64,000 bases of DNA from Sanderia malayensis (lineage: Eukaryota; Cnidaria; Scyphozoa; Semaeostomeae; Pelagiidae): assembly GCA_013076295.1 (NCBI GenBank), contig RQOL01000374.1, positions 1,116,001 to 1,180,000 of the forward strand, given 5' to 3'. Under the pieces are notes generated by a model, which was not told the DNA's origin, did not search any database, and saw only the letters and a list, made by a program, of their open reading frames with translations. A program made the position numbers and the translations under genes. This document shows, piece after piece, positions 11,296 through 23,046 of the stretch; positions within the stretch are counted from its first letter, which is position 1, and each line of letters starts with the position of its first letter.

Positions 11296-13829
11296 ATGTT
11301 TCTTTTTTACGTTTTGTTGAGTCGCCGTCGCAAAAATCACAATTTCATGAAAGTTATGTTTGATATGAAGGAATCTACGAAGATGCCGTATATCGTAATA
11401 TTGTTATTGCAGTCAATTCCGTGTCTGGGAATCATTTTAGATCATGAGTCTGAAATTTATGTCAGGAAAATTATTTCAGATTTTGAAGGAGATCCTACAA
11501 ACTGCTGCTTTGGGCGTGTTATTGAGCCGCCTTTAGTTCCTGATGCAAAGGACAGTCAACATTCATTCTTTTTGTCACGGATTTTCTTGTGGTGTCCTGT
11601 GCAACACAGAAAGTTAACAATCCGTTCCCCCGTCCACAATACAGCTTTGCGTCCTGGGAAAAGGACAGATATCTTAACCAGGGAGTGTCCACGTAATCCA
11701 CAACTAATTTTTGATGTTGTAGAGAATATAGTGCTAATTCAATTATATTACGAGTGCTCCTCTTTGTGTCGCTATTTGTCTACCAGTGAAGATTTAATGG
11801 AGCAGATAAATACAAATTTGACTCCTGTACCATTTCGACTTTTCTATAGAACTGCTTGCACCTTAACGGTTTTGGATCATATTGTAGAATCTGTCATCCA
11901 CGGAAACAACTCATGCTAATAGCAGAAATCATTTCCAATTTAAACTACAAGACTTATCACAGACGTTTGACCTTGTATTATTCGAGCTTGTCAGATAAGC
12001 TGAATTACAGTAATCTTGATGAATTTCACAACAAAATCTTGTTTAGTTTTCGAAGCCATGACAAAATTATTCAAATGTTCTTGGATAAGTTTGCTGAGGA
12101 TGAATTAATGTATTTTAATGAAATGAAAAAAGTAAGAGCCACCATACTTTCAGCAAATCATACCTTAAAGGTAAGCAAGAATGTTGGTACTTATCGTACA
12201 TCTGATGGCAGATTTGTTAAAGAGTTCGAGAATTTGTTTATTGTATTAAATGAAAATCAATAAGGGGTAAGCTGGAGGCTAACTAGATCTACCTCACATG
12301 ATGAAGTGCAGGATCTATTAGAGGCTGTTAAGTTGCAAATACATGACACTGAATTCAAGTATGTTATAATTGACAAATCTTGTGGCCTTGGAGGAGATGC
12401 AAATTTTTACAAGGGTATTTTCAGAGACACGATAGATGTGAAATTAGATCTATTTCATGCTGTACAGCGTGTCGTTAAGGGTGTGTGTTTCGAGAAATCA
12501 GCTGAAAGTAAAGCATTCAAAAAAGAATTTGGTCTTATATTCCGGCAGGACAAACATCTTAAAAAGAAACGAGAACAAAATACTGCTGTACCAACTGTAA
12601 TAATGCGACATTTGAAAAACTTTTTGTAACTATGGGAGCGTATTATGGCAACAGATGATAATTGCTGTTGGTCAACGGTTCAGAATGAAATTGAAAAACT
12701 GAAAACTCATATAAAAAAAGGGTCCGAGTCTGGGATACAGCTGGAAACGAACAACTACAGCGCTTGCTCAACCCATCACTCATGATCAGTTCAGCAAGCA
12801 TTGGTCCAGAGCTTAGAATTGCTGTTTTGACAGTTGTGCTATATTCCTACAATTACAGAGTAAAGAGAAAGAGGCATCTTTGCAATGTTAAAGTCACACC
12901 AATTCCTCCTATCGATTTGACAAACTTCCAATTCAAAACAATCCCAAATACCTTCTCTCGTGACACGAAATTTTTCCCACTTCTATTTTCATCGCATAAA
13001 GTGGTATTCTGTACCAATGATAGGCAAGAAAGTAATTATCAGAACCCTTGTATTACCCAAGTAGGGGACTTTTTGCAAGATACAGTGTTATACACATTAG
13101 CAAATCACCTTGTGAACACGGAGAGGTTACTGCTAAACGTTAATTCAGATAGCAGAAAGCGAAATTATGACACATTTTATACCCCTCTTACTTGTGTTGG
13201 AAACGTTAACCTTCTTCATCTATTACATGATCAATCAAGTACGTACGACAGCGAGAGTGGTGCTATCGCAAGACATTTGGCTAGTTTTGATTTGATGATA
13301 GACCCCGTCAAAGCAGATGGTGATTGTGCGTTCAGATCAATAATCAGAACCGTCTATTATATGAAAGATGCAAAACTGCAAATGCAGCATCAGGTAAAAG
13401 CAATTATATATGAGATAAGTTCTTGACATGTTAGTTCGCACTAATTTGAGGGATGAACTATCCAACCTACAGGTTTTGGATCACTGGAATAGTATTGGGC
13501 TGGTTATGAATGATTAAAACAAAGACACCAGCCATTTGCGACAAATTTTTGTTGATAGGCTCGAAAGCGACCCGAAGTATGCCCCATTCACATTGCAGGA
13601 CAAAAGATTCGAAAGACATTATCAGCAATACCAACAGTCTGGCTTCTGGGAAAGCAATATAGGCGATCTGGTAACCAGGGTATGTTCGGACATTCTGAAA
13701 ACTGCTGTATTCGTCATATCGTCATCCGTGTCCATGCCTGTAGTACCATTTATACCAGGTGATCTGCTTTGTGAATGGCCGGTCTACTTGGCATATAAAA
13801 CCGGACACTATGACAGTACCATACTGTGA
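11296..13829 (+). pseudogene. DDE-type transposase fused to a C-terminal OTU protease domain, decayed
   Basis: Consecutive frames (11296-11919, 11856-12629, 12764-13426, 13536-13829) form one protein interrupted by about four frameshifts and an in-frame TAA at 12261. The middle reads SANHTLKVSKNVGTY, FENLFIVLNENQ, SWRLTRSTSHDEV, YVIIDKSC and VKLDLFHAVQRVVKG. A glutamate box (NEQLHRLLN, near 12755, across a frameshift) and IGPELRIAVLTV follow. This is the RNase H-fold transposase layout of a family I know from cnidarians, where ANH is normally ADH, so the first catalytic Asp is replaced here. The last part is an OTU domain: DGDCAFRSI (catalytic Cys) near 13318 and, after GFWESNIGDLVTRV, the His box GHYD near 13804. 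OTU enzymes remove ubiquitin. A host origin is unlikely. The superfamily name is uncertain. Confidence 0.6.
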
Positions 13830-14402
13830 CAGTACTAAAATTGCTTAACTTTTCGCGTTGTCGAGTACTGCCTTGCTTATGAGGCAGTAACTTATAAAAA
13901 ACTGTGTATACAATATGTCATATGCTCACTGCAAAACAATCACCAAACACTTGCTTTGGTTGGTGACAGCTTTCGTAACATTGTATTAATTTTTTAACTA
14001 ACTACGCATTTATCTGTATTTCTGATGCACGCTGTTAATTCTTATCTGTATTCCTTTATTACGTTTATCTGAGATTTGTGAAGTTTGATTCATTCATTGT
14101 ACCACAATGCAATTCTTGATTGAATTTGTGAGGGGAAAAAAACTGACAATGTTAAGGATTCAGAGAATGTACACGGATTAAAAGTCAATCACTTTTCGGA
14201 GCCAATTACATAATTGGGCTATCATGATGAGCATGCCAGCACGTAATCATCGAAATGTCTTGGCAGAAAAACAACAATTCATATAAGCGATTTTTTCGAC
14301 ATTTAAATAACAGTGCACACCCAATGCCATTTCATTCTCTTCATGGCTGGCGCCTATGATAATTAGCTCCAACTGCTGAAAGTCATTGCGTGTTACTGCA
14401 GC
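13830..14402. other. Non-coding stretch
   Basis: AT-rich, no recognisable coding content. Minus-strand frames reaching into 14403-14632 are antisense to the next gene and are not supported by any motif. Confidence 0.4.
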
Positions 14403-16250
14403 GTGATGGAAGAACGTGCTTCCTTCAGTGTTCCAGCTAGCCCATCTGTCCAAGCATCTGGACTTACGACAAAGCAGGGATGCCTGGTAATTGCTCTGAA
14501 AAACGGTGTTGACAAAGTCATGACAAATTTCTTCCCCGAATGCATTGGGTACATAACAAAGAATGCTTTAATGGAGAAAGCAATGGGCTTTCTTATAAAG
14601 GTCACACAAAAAGAATCCGAGATGCTATCCAACTCAGCTGAAGAAACAACGCCGCAGCAGTAAGTAACAGCTATTCAAATTGTTGCGTTTTAATTTTGCG
14701 TGAAATTGTAAATTGCTTGTATATATATACCTAAATTTGCTACATCTTCAGAGATAATGAAAGGACACCTGAACACGAAGTATTTTTCTTGACATGGAAA
14801 GATATGTCCTCTCAGTTTTCCATAATGGAGAAATTAAACTTGAAACATCTTTGGACACAGCCTAGTAAAGAGCAATTTTTACCCGCATATTTCAAAAGCA
14901 TTTACGATGAATACAGGGCAATGCCATCAGCAAAACAGTGTGTTCTTGTTTTGGTAAATATTTGACCAACTTTTCTTTTTTAACAAATGGTCACTTTTAA
15001 GTTAATTTGTGGGATAGTTGTAGTTTGTTAAACTTGCATTGCTTTTTATAGGAACATGGATTGCAAGCCCATTCTAACCCGCCAACATGGGTCTACATGT
15101 CAGACAGTGGAGAATGGCAAAGACCAAAGCCATTGATCATTCAGCTGCAAGAAGGAAACAGGGTGCAGTTGATTAAGGAAGAGGAGGCAGGCTATACAAT
15201 ACTGGACACGAAACTACCAATTCTTGCAATATCAAGTGAGTTGAAAATGTGTACGACCTACTTAACCCGTGCAGTTTCTCTGTTTGCGTCAATATCTTTT
15301 CCACTAATAACCAACAGGTGTTGGAATTCGCACAACCCAACTTTACAGAGAATTATGGAGGTTTTCTCCTTGCACTTGGCGGTCTTGCAATGGCCTTCAA
15401 TTTGGAAAAACTGGCATACAAGGCGAAAATCAACATCCCTGCACTTCTTGTGATAGGATCCCCTGTTTCCTGTAAAAGTAAAGCAGTATAGCTGTTGATG
15501 GCTATATTGGGTATGATAGATGCAAGTGTTGGTGGTGAGTGTGAATTGAATTTTGGTGGTCAAATCCTGTCTTGAGCTTAATGCTCTTATGTAATGTTAG
15601 GATTGTTAAAATTTATCTAAGAATAACTTTGTTTGCAGATCTGACTTGTGCCGGCTTACTCAGGTGTGTGGCAGAAAATCCATTGCCCAAGCACTGGGAA
15701 GATGTGTCAGATTTAGAAACCTTTGAGCGTATTGCCAAAACACTTATAATAAGGTAGCACTGTCAGTTATTACTATTTTGTGCTTAACCCACTTGATATG
15801 AACATTGGTGTGTTAAAGGCTATACATTTCTTACATAGGCTACAAAATATGTCAAACTCTATTGTGGCTCCACGTACAACATTGGTCATGACAGCCAATA
15901 TGGATTTCATCAACAAAGTCACAGCAGATCCCCAGAAGGCAAAAAGGCAAGTAACTGACATAATAGAAATAAGAGCTTTTGGGCTATTAAATTTGCAAGC
16001 TTGAGGCTTAACATACAAAATACCTGCTATCTTTACAGGCTTTTTGCCAGAGTGGTAGCAATTCCATTTACTGGGATTGTTGCCAAATCTTCTTACACAG
16101 AAGGTTTAAAGTTTGAAAAACAATTCAGAAAGGCAATCAATCCTGCGACAAAATGCCTGCCAGAAATCATTAAATTGCATAGTCTGTCTGGAGAGGACCA
16201 GATTCACGGAACACCTCGTCATGTTCACGGAACACCTCGTCATGTTGTAT
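14403..16250 (+). CDS. Multi-exon gene of unknown role with a Walker A-like motif
   Basis: Exon chain with good splice sites: 14403-14661 (donor GTAAGT), 14752-14955, 15052-15236 (donor GTGAGT), 15319-15533, 15640-15755, about 15835-15950 and 16040-16250. The protein reads HEVFFLTWKDMSSQF, HSNPPTWVYMSDSGEW, then NYGGFLLALGGLAMAF and LLVIGSPVSCKSK. The last resembles a P-loop (GxPxSxKS) at the right distance from a beta strand. Later come TTLVMTANMDFIN and RLFARVVAIPFTG. An N-rich strand followed by an arginine helix and IPF is typical of sensor regions in AAA+/SF3-like ATPases. A TAG at 15488 breaks the frame just after the P-loop, so it is either pseudogenic or carries a read error. A 21-bp tandem duplication lies at 16205-16246. 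It runs into the ISL2EU-like transposase and may be transposon cargo. Function unknown. Confidence 0.45.
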
Positions 16251-16260
16251 TGTATATCAT

Positions 16261-17312
16261 CAAACTGATAATGACAAAGACATAACTGAACCCAAACTAG
16301 CTGACAAAGTTCAAGAAGTAAATACTCCCGGGGCAATGATTTTTGCATATTTAACACGTTCGCATGAAATACGATTTTATACAGGGTTTGTAAATGCTAA
16401 GATTTTTAAGACAATTTATGATTACCTTCATGCTAAATCTTCAACAATGACCTACTGGGATGGAACAAAGACAACTCAGAGGGAGAGCTCATATGCTACA
16501 AGATTGGACAATATCCTATCTTCAACAGAAATTGAAGGATCATTGCTGGATTATGCTGCTGCAAGACCTGGACCTTCAAGGAAACTATGTTTGCAACAAG
16601 AATTTCTACTGGTCCTAATGAAACTAAGACTTGGTTCGATGCAGGCAGATTTGGCCTTTCGTTTTAAAATATCAATAGGCAAAGTATCACAGATTTTTAT
16701 TACCTGGATCAAACTGCAAAGAGCTTAGTGTTCTTATCATTTGGCCATCAAGACTGCAAATCAAGAAAACGTTGCCAAGCTGTTTTGAAAAGCTGTACCC
16801 AAAAACAAGGGCTATTATTGACTGCACGGAAGTTTTTACAGAAACTCCCAGTTCTTTGGATACACATTGCCTGCTATGGAGTGACTACAAGCACCATACA
16901 ACAGTAAAATTCCTTGTCTGCATTACGCCAAATGGAGCAATATCATGGGTGTCACCTTGCTATGGTGGTAGAACTTCAGATATACATTTAGTAAGAACAT
17001 GGTTTTCTGAAGATCTTAGAGCCCTATGACCAAATTATGGCAGACAGGGGGTTTAAAATCAAGACAGATCTAGCACTGCATCAGTGCACTCTTGCAATTC
17101 CTCCAAGTGCAGCAGCTGGGACACAAATGACATCAGACCTTGTTAAGGAAACATCAAAAATTTGTCAGAATTTATGTGGAACAGGCAATCAAATGTTTGA
17201 AAGACTACAGGATTTTAAAGACTGAACTGCAGCTGTTATACGTGCCAATTATTCATGATATTATGAGGACTTGTTGTGCACTAAATAACTTAAAAAAACC
17301 ACTCAAATTAGC
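16261..17312 (+). pseudogene. ISL2EU/HARBI-like DDE_Tnp_4 transposase, three frameshifts
   Basis: The frame opens upstream of ATG 16336 (TDNDKDITEPK) and reads FYTGFVNAKIFKTIYDYL, then LCLQQEFLLVLMKLRLG with an HTH-like DLAFRFKISIGKVSQIFITW. Past a frameshift near 16722 come LPSCFEKLYPKTRAIIDCTE (first catalytic Asp), HTTVKFLVCITPNGAISWVS and YGGRTSD. Past a second frameshift near 17005 comes MADRGF. Past a third near 17130 come VRIYVEQAIKCLKDYRIL and CCALNNLKKPL. This order matches ISL2EU-type transposases as I remember them. In those elements a YqaJ-type nuclease is the usual second gene; none is visible here. The motif residues are kept, so decay is recent or the shifts are base-calling errors. 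Confidence 0.7.
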
Positions 17313-18032
17313 ACAGTTTTTAAACATGTATTCTGTACTTAAATTAGCATAGTTTAAGCATGTCGTTTGTTTCAAAGTGTAACTTGTTCATAGTATTCTA
17401 ACGATTGAAGGCATAATTTACAGTACCATTCATTGTTAAATTGTTCTGCTTCTTTTGTTGTTATCAGTTTTTTATTGTTGCAACATTAATTTCACTGTCA
17501 CAAAGGCTGTAGGACATTTAATTTCAAACCATCAGGTGAAGCTGGAACAAATGGTTTCTTGGCATCTACAAATAAGCAACATGTTTGTATTTTAAAATGC
17601 TCGTGATTGTTTGCTTCTCTTGTGAAAATTCTTTAACTGCGTGCTCTTCGTGTTCCCGTCATCACTTAATTGCTGGAATATATCCAATGTCATTATCCCT
17701 GCACATTATTTTGTGTACCAGGGGTGTAGTTTTAGGTTTTATCGCACTGGTGCACCTTAGAACACTATTCATTTTAGTGTATATGTCATGATGATTGGAG
17801 GCAGTAAGTCAGCCTTTCCTAATCTGTATCCAAAGGTCATTTTCAGCTTGGCCCCTAGTTTTCTTCTCAATAATCTGTATGCCTTGTTTTGAAATTGGCA
17901 AAGATTGAAGAAATTTTTTTATCATTGGTATCATTTCCAAGACTATCAATGATCTTATTGTCAATTTTTTGCAGTATCAAACTATCAACTTCATACTCTT
18001 GATAATAATCCATAACCCTAGTTTACATAATA
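17313..18032. other. Non-coding stretch
   Basis: No recognisable coding content on either strand; the small frame at 17585-17791 has no motif. Confidence 0.35.
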
Positions 18033-18332
18033 TTATGACACTGGCTGCTTCCAACTTTCTACAATTCCTCTAGCCATGAAAACCAATGCAGAGTTTGCAA
18101 TCAGATTGGACATTTTGCCTTCTCCGAGATCTTTAAAGCCAACTATGGTATCCCTGACTTCACCATAACGGAAATGTGACTTTAAGGACATTTCATCCAT
18201 CAAGAGGGTACAAACCTTTGCATTGTCAGGCATTGCATCCATACGCTGCTTCAAAACAAACATCAATTTCTCAGAAAACTCTACATCAGATGCAAACCTG
18301 AATACAATCTTGGATAAGCAGGATTTGCACAT
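18033..18332 (-). pseudogene. P-element/THAP9-like transposase fragment (N-terminal side of the catalytic core)
   Basis: The minus strand reads DNAKVCTLLMDEMSLKSHF, RDTIVGFKDLGEG and ANSALVFMARGIVESWKQP, followed by an in-frame stop where the family continues with a YYxxN strand (YYVN is visible after the stop). In P-element and THAP9 transposases the LLxDEMS strand carries the first catalytic aspartate. Only about 100 residues are left. A THAP domain is not visible. It is on the opposite strand to the P-element pieces at 23-27 kb, so it is a separate copy. Confidence 0.65.
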
Positions 18333-18429
18333 AAATGGAGCAATTGTGCAAGAAATCTGTATGCTTTACCACTGAGATGGTACAGAAACAATGCCCAAGC
18401 TTTGAAAGTATCAATCTGCTTGGCGCGCT

Positions 18430-18610
18430 GCATTCGCTCTCGCTCATGCCCATACATACATACATACATACATACATGAGCCGGGCTCGGTCGCTTCGCT
18501 CCCTCCCCGGAGCCCGAGAAGTAAAAAAGCTTACCCTGGTTGGCGCGCTTTGCACGCTGCATTTGCTGCCGCTCATGCCCATACATACATACATACATAC
18601 ATACCTACAT
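18430..18610. repeat. Two short GC-rich repeat units with (CATA)n microsatellites
   Basis: Two copies of GCGCGCT..GC then GCATT(C/T)GCT..GCTCATGCCCATA each run into CATACATACATA tracts (18449-18477 and 18577-18605). They are separated by a GC-rich segment containing TCGCTTCGCTCCCTCCCCGG. The head motif resembles the start of the 114-bp satellite unit. Confidence 0.7.
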
Positions 18611-19125
18611 ACTATACCTACTATACAAACATACTATACCTACTATACAAACATCCTATACCTACTATAAACGCATACTATACCTACATACTATATACCT
18701 ACTTACTATACCTACTATACATACATACTATACCTACTATAATATCATACTATACCTACATACTATACCAACATACTATACCTACCATACAAACATACTA
18801 TACCTACTATACCTACTATAAAATCATACTATACCTACATACTATACCAACATACTACACCTACCATACAAACATACTATACCTACTATACCTGCTATAA
18901 AATCACACTATACCTACATACTATACCTACATACTATACCAACATACTATACCAACATAATATACCTACCATACAATCATACTATACCTACATACTATAC
19001 CAACAAACTATACTTACCATACAAACATACTATACCTACTATAAAATCATACTATACCTACATACTATACCAACATACTATACCTACTATAAAAATATAC
19101 TATACCTACTATAAAAGCATACATG
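18606..19125. repeat. Degenerate minisatellite of ATACTATACCTAC units
   Basis: About 520 bases made of TATACCTAC and ACATACTATACC steps with variable inserts (AAACAT, AAATCAT). The long Tyr/Thr/Leu-rich open frames here are a side effect of the repeat and are not genes. Confidence 0.9.
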
Positions 19126-19198
19126 ACTACTTAAAAACATGCAAACACATGTCAAAAGTTTGAAATAGGAAAATCGTGCAAATAGCGCCTGAAAAATT

Positions 19199-19964
19199 CA
19201 AAACTTTGACTTTGTTTTCATTGGGCTTAAGCGTTGCAAGCATACCGAAGCAACGCCTACTACAAAAACTACAACTATTTCAACTCAAAATACTAAACAA
19301 AGCTATCACTTGGGTTCCCAATTGTTTCCTGCAACTCTCCAGGGTCTTTGAAACAATTAGCAGCTCTTTACAAAGATCATTCAGCTCGTTAAACACTTTG
19401 AAAGGTGCCCTTTGTGTGCAAAACAAAAACATGCGTCTTCTCTTCTCCAAAAGTGCCTGCTGCAACCGAGGGCGAATAACGAAAAACGGCTGAAAATTCG
19501 CATGGGTCGCCTGCAAGCCGAGGACGAAAAACGAAATTGGATCGACAACCACGTGGGTCGCACGAAAAGAGCCAATCAAAATGCAGGAAAAGGGGAAACG
19601 AGTCACGTGAAGAGCGAACACTCTGTTCAAAAAGGGAGTTCGTGACACGAATTTGGAAGTTTCGCCAGCGTAAACCGTAGTTTTGTCGTGATAGCACAAT
19701 TAGTGGAGTAATTAATGGAATAACTCAAAAATTCTTTTAGAATAGGCTTTCAAAAATAGATAACTTTTGCCTACTCCAGATACGGAGACTTTCCATGCAA
19801 GTGCCAACCTTGTGCTCCCCCATTCAAAAAAGCCTTCGTGATTACACGGTTCGCCGTTTCCGCCCGTTGTTTTTGGGCGCTCGACCTATTGTTTCGGGTC
19901 GAGTCTATGGTTTTTGGCAAGGAAAATGCGTCATCATGTGACTCCGTAGAATATATATATTAGA
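19199..19964. repeat. Long interspersed repeat R1, copy b (diverged)
   Basis: Aligns with copies c and d from CAAAACTTTGACTTTG to the shared end GAATATATATATTAGA. It shares the CATTGTTTTxGGCG, CGACCTATTGTTTCGGGTCG and ATCTATTGTTTTTGGCA block near 19865-19915. The left edge lacks the GATAACCCCTTATCATAA lead seen in c and d. Open frames on both strands are not conserved as proteins among copies. Confidence 0.85.
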
Positions 19965-20030
19965 CTAGGGGTCATCACTCGCTTCGCTTGTTCGCCCCAG
20001 CCCGTCAAGTAAAAGAAGCTTAATCTGGCT

Positions 20031-20880
20031 GGCGCACTTCGTGCGCTGCATTCCCTTCGCTCATGCCTCTTTCAACCCCACGTACAATGGGTTAGCTCGC
20101 TGCGCTCGCCTGTCTATCTATTATCAAGAAACATTGATTGATAGGGCGCACTTCGTGCGCTGCATTCGCTTCGCTCATGCCTCTTTCAACCCCACGTACA
20201 GTAGGTTACCTCGCTGCGCTCGCCTGTCTATCTATTATCAAGAAACATAGTCTGATAGGGCCCACTTCGTGCGCTGCATTCGCTTCGCTCATGCCTCTTT
20301 CAACCCCACCTACAATGGGTTAGCTTGCTGCGCTCGCCTATCTATCTATTATCAAGAAACATTGACTAATAGGGCGCACTTCGTGCGCTGCATTCGCGTC
20401 GCTCATGCCCCTTTCAACCCAACGTACAATGGGTTAGCTCGCTGCGCTCGCCTGTCTATCTATTATCAAGAAACATTGATTGATAGGGCGCACTTAGTGC
20501 GCTGCATTCGCTTCGCTCATGCCAATTTCAACCCCACGTACAATGGGTTAGCTCGCTGCGCTCGCCTGTCTATCTATTATCAAGAAACATAGTCTGATAG
20601 GGCGCACTTCGTGCGCTGCATTCGCTTCGCTCATGCCTCTTTCAACCCCACGTACAATAGGTTAGCTCGCTGCGCTCGCCTGTCTATCTATTATCAAGAA
20701 ACATAGTCTGATAGGGCGCACTTCGTGCGCTGCATTCGCTTCGCTCATGCCTCTTTCAACCCCACGTACAATGGGTTAGCTCGCTGCGCTCGCCTATCTA
20801 TCTATTATCAAGAAACATTGTCTGATAGGGCGCACTTCGTGCGCTGCATTCGCTTCGCTCATGCCTCTGCCTCTGGCAAC
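20031..20880. repeat. Satellite array, 114-bp unit, about 7.5 copies
   Basis: GGCGCACTTCGTGCGCTGCA recurs at 20031, 20145, 20259, 20373, 20487, 20601, 20715 and 20829, an exact 114-base spacing. Each unit has the GCGCACTTCGTGCGC palindrome, CGCTTCGCTC, the text TCAACCCCACGTACAATGGG, TCGCTGCGCTCGCC and TCTATCTATTATCAAGAAAC. Copies differ by few substitutions, so the array is recent or homogenised. Apparent ORFs across it are repeats of one frame and are not genes. Confidence 0.95.
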
Positions 20881-21644
20881 AGTTTGGCTCGCTTCGCTCG
20901 CCTGATAACCCCTTATCATAATTTGTTTGTTAAAACTTTGGGCTTGTTTACATTAGGCCTAAGCGTCGTAAGCATGCCGAAGCAACAATGGCGGTCGCCC
21001 ACTACCTAAACTACAACTATCTCACCTGTGTTCTCAATTGTTTCCTGTAATTTTCCAGAGGTCTCTCAAACAATTAGCAAGTCTTTACAAAGATAATTCA
21101 GGTCGTAAAACACTTTGAAAGGCGCCCAGTTATCCTTTGTGTGCAAAACAAAAACACGCGTCTTCTCCAAAAGTACCTGCTATTCAACCCGAGGGCAAAT
21201 TTGCATGATAACGAAATACGCGTGACTGTTCACGTGAAGTCGCGAAAGAGCCAATCAAATTACAGCAAAAGGCGAAACGGGTCACATGAAGAGCGAATAC
21301 TCTGTTCGAAAATGGAGTTTGCGACGCGAATTTGGAAGTTTCGCCACCGTAAACCGTAGTTTTTTCGTGATAGCACAATTAGCAGAATAATTAATGGAAT
21401 AATTCAATAATTAGGAAGAAAATCGAAAAACAAAATCCATTACCCTGGTTAAAATAATAAACTAAGCATTCAGTGTGAGTCTCATTGGCATATACCCACA
21501 TACAAAAAAGCCTTTGTGATCACACGGTTCGCCGTTTCGGCCCATTGTTTTCGGGCGTTCGACCTATTGTTTCGGGTCGAATCTATTGTTTTTGGCAGGG
21601 AAAATGCGTTATCACGTGACTCCGTAGAATATATATATTAGACT
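20881..21644. repeat. Long interspersed repeat R1, copy c
   Basis: Starts TTTGGCTCGCTTCGCTCGCC then GATAACCCCTTATCATAA and ends GAATATATATATTAGA. It is close to copy d over most of its length. It follows the first satellite array directly and is followed by the second, so satellite and R1 form one composite repeat. Confidence 0.9.
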
Positions 21645-22258
21645 AGCCGGGGGCGCTCGCGTTCGCTCGCTTCCCGGAGGGGGGCAAGTGAAAAAAGCTT
21701 AATGTGGTTGGCGCACTTCGTGCGCTGCATTCGCTCACGCTCATGCCCCTTTCAACCCCACCTACAATGGGTTAGCTCGCTGCGCTCGCCTGTGGTTGGC
21801 GCACTTCGTGCGCTGCATTCGCTAACGCTCATGCTTCTTTCAACCCCACGTACAATAGGTTAGCTCGCTGCGCTCGCCTGTTGTTGGCGCACTTCGTGCG
21901 CTGCATTCGCTAACGCTCATGCCCCTTTCTACCCCACTAAAATGGGTTAGCTCGCTGCGCTCGCCTGTCTATCTATTATCAAGAAACATTGGCCAATAGG
22001 GCGCACTTCGTGCGCTGCATTCGCTTCGCTCATGCCTCTTTCAACCCCACGTACAATGGGTTAGCTCGCTGCGCTCGCCTGTGGTTGGCGCACTTCGTGT
22101 GCTGCATTCGCTTCGCTCATGTCTCTTTCAACCCAACGCACAATGGGTTAGCTCGCTGCGCTTGCCTGTCTATCTATTATCAAGAAACATTGATTGATAG
22201 GGCGAACTTCGTGCGCTGCATTCGCTTCGCTCATGCCTCTGCCTACTCCTCTTGCAAC
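21645..22258. repeat. Second satellite array, mixed 87/114-bp units
   Basis: Six unit starts (GGCGCACTTCGTGCGC or close variants) at about 21711, 21797, 21886, 22000, 22088 and 22200. Units lacking the TCTATCTATTATCAAGAAAC segment are about 87 bp; those with it are about 114 bp. A GC-rich lead (GGGGCAAGTGAAAAAAGCTT) precedes the array, as at 20001-20030. Confidence 0.9.
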
Positions 22259-23046
22259 AGTTTGGCTCGCTTCGCTCGCCTGATAACCCCTTATCATAAT
22301 TTGTTTGTTAAAACTTTGGGCTTGTTTACATTAGGCCTAAGCGTCGCAAGCATGCCGAAGCAACAATGGCGGTCGCCTACTACCTGAACTACAACTATCT
22401 CATTTGAAAAGCACAAAAAAGCTATCACCTGTGTTCTCAATTGTCTCCTGCAATTTTCCAGAGGTCTCTCAAACAATTAGCAAGTCTTTACAAAGATAAT
22501 TCAGGTCGTAAAACACTTTGAAAGGCGCCTAGTTATCCTTTGTGTTGAAAACAAAAACACGCGTCTTCTCCAAAAGTACCTGCTGTTCAACCCGAGGGCT
22601 AATTTGCATGATAACGAAAAACGCGTGACTGTTCACGTGAAGTTGCGAAAGAGCCAATCACATTGCAGCAAGAGGCGAAACGCATCACGTGAACAGCGAA
22701 TGCTTTGTTCGAAAATGGATTTCGCGACGCGAATTTGGAAGTTTCGCGAGCGTAAACCGTCGTTTTTTAGTGATAGCCAATTAGGCGAACTTTAACAAAG
22801 AATTTCCTAACCTTTTAGTCAAAACTGTAAGCTCTCATATAGATAACTTTCTGGTTCAGCCGGCAAGGAACAGCTCACTTAAAAATAGGGAAGATTAAGG
22901 GCCTCAGAAAAAAGCCTTTATGGATACCTCGTTCGCCGTTTCGACCCATTGTTTTGGGGCGTTCGACCTATTGTTTCGGGTCGAATCTATTGTTTTTGGC
23001 AAGGAAAGTGCGTCATCACGTGACTCCGCAGAATATATATATTAGA
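22259..23046. repeat. Long interspersed repeat R1, copy d
   Basis: Same start and same sharp end (GAATATATATATTAGA at 23031-23046) as copy c. The next base begins the P-element transposase fragment, so the right end is a clean junction. Copy d is the closest match to copy a, including TTTCTGGTTCAGCCGGCAA. Confidence 0.9.

Noticed and set aside
18335..18900. Long Tyr/Thr/Leu-rich open frames
   Set aside because: They are translations of the CATA and ATACTATACCTAC repeats and recur in several frames.
19280..19699. 139-residue minus-strand frame
   Set aside because: Lies in R1 copy b; other R1 copies do not keep the frame.
20041..20592. Open frames repeating a block such as RCIRFAHASFNPTYNGLARC
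   Set aside because: Product of the 114-bp satellite, whose length is a multiple of three; no domain and no start context.
20031..22258. Regularly spaced repeats that might suggest a CRISPR array
   Set aside because: Units are 114/87 bp and repeat end to end without unique spacers, in an intron-bearing eukaryotic genome without cas genes. It is satellite DNA.
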